A DNA stretch of 64,000 nt from the NCBI GenBank assembly GCA_026707225.1, contig JAPOXG010000095.1, forward strand, positions 1 through 64,000, written 5' to 3'. This document shows, piece after piece, positions 62,308 to 64,000 of the stretch. Origin of the DNA: Chloroflexota bacterium (GTDB taxonomy: Bacteria > Chloroflexota > Anaerolineae > Aggregatilineales > Phototrophicaceae). Numbering within the stretch: the stretch's first letter is position 1; the number at the start of each line of letters is the position of its first letter. The position numbers and the translations under genes are program-made. The notes beneath the pieces are model-generated. The model was given only the letters and a program-made list of their open reading frames with translations. It searched no databases and was not told where the DNA came from.

Positions 62308-64000
62308 TTAGGGCTTTTCCCCTGCCTTCTGCCGCAGAACCGCGAGCGCAAATCGAGGCAGGCGGAGCATTCGTCTTAGCCGCCAGGGTTGGCGCAGCAG
62401 GCGGTATAGCCACTCGAGGCCGCGCGCGCGCATCCATTGCGGCGCACGGGGCACGACGCCAGCGATAAAGTCGAGCGATCCGCCGATGCCCATCGCCATC
62501 GCCACATCCAGACGCGGAAGATTGCGGGCGATCCATTTGTCCTGATTCGGCGCGCCATAGGCGACCAGCAAGATATCGGCTCCGCTGGCGTTGATTCTGG
62601 AGACGATTTCATCTTCTTCAGACGGGGCCGGGCTGCCGCCATAGCTGCCGGCGATGATGAGCCCCGGCTGCTGCTCGCGCAGAATGGCGGCCGCGCGCTC
62701 GGCGATTCCTTCAGCCGCGCCGAGCAAGAAAAGCTTCCAGCCTTTTTGTGCCGCATGACGCGCGATCAAGGGCACGCCGTCCGAGCCGGTAACGCGTTCC
62801 GGTATTGGCGCGCCCAGATGCCGGCTCGCCCAAAGCAAGCCGACGCCGTCCGCGACACAGATTTCGGCTCGATTCAGGATGTTGAAGAAAATGGGATCGG
62901 CTTGCGCGATCATGATAAATTCGGGATTCACCGTGCAAACATGCCGCGCGCTTCCGCCCGCCGCCACCCATGAACCTATCCGCCGCATCCAGCTGTCATA
63001 AGTGATGGCGTCGATCGGCACACCCAGTACCTTCAAGCGGGGTTCAGCCTTGGGGGGCGCGGTCTCGGCTAGGGTCCTCCCTCTTGGAAAGGATTCTGCG
63101 TCGGCGGCATCGAGGAGGTTGCGCGCTGCCGCCAGCACCCGCTCCGGGCGCAGTAGTTTCATGCAAGTGCGCGCCTCGCAGCCTGCGCGCGCGCCAATCC
63201 CATGCCCGACATAGCTGCATGGGCTGCATTCCACGCCGCTGCTGAGCACCGTTGCAGGACCGCCAGCGGTCCAGGGACTCCAGGCATCGGGGTTGCTGGG
63301 TCCGAAAATGCTCAAGACGGGACTGCCGGCCGCGGCGGCAATGTGCATCACGCCGCTGTCCGCGCCGATGAACAGATCCGCGTTGGCGATGACATCGGCG
63401 AGCTGCGGCAGGCTGGTCGCGCCAATCAGATTTGTCGGCTTCTGTTCCAGCAGATTTTCGACCCGATCCCCGTTATCTTCTGGCTGGCCAACCAGGACGA
63501 TCTCTGCGCCGCGCTCTTGTTGAAGGCCGCGAGCGACCGCGGCGAAACCCTCGGCGGACCAGCGCCGCGCGTTACTATAGCCGCCGCTCCCCGCGTGTAT
63601 GATGACGCAGGGGTGCCCGCTTGCTGGCAGGGCCAGGGCGGATATTGCCTCGCGCTTGACTTGAGCCGGACGCGCGCAGCCGCTCGCCCCCAAGAGCGCC
63701 ACCAGATCAAGCCAGTATTGCGCCTGGTGCCGGGCGCCGAATCCTTCATCATCGACTGCGTCGGTGAGGAAGCCAATGTTCTGATTTTTCAAACCGATGA
63801 TACGACGGGCGCCGCTGGCTTTCGCTAGAATCCAGAATTTGAAGACGCCAACGCGAAACGTGAAGTGATGGAAGAAAACGACCGCCTCGTATTTCCGCGC
63901 GCGCAATGTTAAAAGCATGCGCAGGTTCGGCAAAGAGAATACTTCACGGCTGGCGCTGCCACCGCCGCGGCTGAAAGGAATCAGGCGGTTGACCAATCCC
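62308..64000 (-). CDS. Glycosyltransferase fusion: GT9 (heptosyltransferase-like) plus WecG/TagA/CpsF, 5' truncated
   Basis: The frame runs off the right edge, and the first visible TTG is not a convincing start, so the N-terminus is missing. About the first 300 visible residues match the GT9 heptosyltransferase family: CVIIHAGSGGYSNARRW, VLVGQPEDNGDR, DLFIGADSGVMHIAAAAGSP and the Cys-rich VECSPCSYVGHGIGARAGC. From about residue 315 a complete WecG/TagA/CpsF domain follows: RLKVLGVPIDAITYDSW, TVNPEFIMIAQ, ADGVGLLWASR and LVAYGAPNQDKWI. The two enzymes are normally separate. They imply assembly of a surface polysaccharide. Confidence 0.87.
   Translation of the reverse strand, partial: GLVNRLIPFSRGGGSASREVFSLPNLRMLLTLRARKYEAVVFFHHFTFRVGVFKFWILAKASGARRIIGLKNQNIGFLTDAVDDEGFGARHQAQYWLDLVALLGASGCARPAQVKREAISALALPASGHPCVIIHAGSGGYSNARRWSAEGFAAVARGLQQERGAEIVLVGQPEDNGDRVENLLEQKPTNLIGATSLPQLADVIANADLFIGADSGVMHIAAAAGSPVLSIFGPSNPDAWSPWTAGGPATVLSSGVECSPCSYVGHGIGARAGCEARTCMKLLRPERVLAAARNLLDAADAESFPRGRTLAETAPPKAEPRLKVLGVPIDAITYDSWMRRIGSWVAAGGSARHVCTVNPEFIMIAQADPIFFNILNRAEICVADGVGLLWASRHLGAPIPERVTGSDGVPLIARHAAQKGWKLFLLGAAEGIAERAAAILREQQPGLIIAGSYGGSPAPSEEDEIVSRINASGADILLVAYGAPNQDKWIARNLPRLDVAMAMGIGGSLDFIAGVVPRAPQWMRARGLEWLYRLLRQPWRLRRMLRLPRFALAVLRQKAGEKP

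Overview
The window comes from a GC-rich bacterial chromosome, probably a member of the Chloroflexota (Anaerolineae-like). That placement is an inference of moderate strength. It rests on the full 14-subunit nuo operon, the style of the ribosomal proteins (a long S12 with an internal insertion and a zinc-type S14) and the gene neighbourhoods. No rRNA is present to settle it. Genes are dense, mostly on the + strand, and many overlap or nearly touch.

Region 1 (1-17856) is a complete complex I operon, nuoABCDEF-[TPR protein]-GHIJKLMN, behind a terminator that closes the previous gene. Three subunits are unusual. NuoJ carries a domain of about 260 residues, resembling DUF4397, in the loop between its last two membrane helices. 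NuoL has two inserted polar loops rich in His and Asp. NuoH has a long soluble tail. A 385-base gap between nuoI and nuoJ holds a large inverted repeat and a promoter candidate.

Region 2 (17969-33389) is a mixed housekeeping and accessory stretch. On + it has an EamA transporter, a small membrane protein and a YbaK-type deacylase. On - it has mfd, a serine beta-lactamase-like hydrolase, a Pth-TPR fusion, a nitrilase-family amidase with an ABC exporter, a small unknown protein and a lipoprotein. The tmRNA gene ssrA (not an ORF) lies on - at 30482-30868 with its promoter and terminator, and its T-arm looks atypical. An FAD oxidoreductase and an acyl-CoA dehydrogenase follow on +.

Region 3 (33581-56965) is the translation super-cluster: rpsL-rpsG-fusA-tuf, then the S10 and spc operons (rpsJ to rplO), secY, a divergent adk, map, a secreted S33-type hydrolase, rpmJ-rpsM-rpsK-rpoA-rplQ-truA-rplM-rpsI and a strong terminator. 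infA and rpsD, usual members of this block, are absent from it. A hydrolase with its own downstream promoter sits where infA is expected.

Region 4 (57010-64000) holds a methylase-MazG fusion, a SpoU-type methyltransferase, a nucleotidyltransferase of the RmlA/GlmU type, an alkyltransferase-like protein (Trp in place of the active Cys), a VOC protein, an RfaE1-type sugar kinase and a GT9-WecG glycosyltransferase fusion cut by the window edge. The last two and the nucleotidyltransferase point to cell-surface glycan synthesis.

Dispersed palindromes beginning GTAGGGGCGA (or close to it) occur at least at 3128, 33425 and 42612. I saw no CRISPR array, transposase, prophage, tRNA or rRNA.
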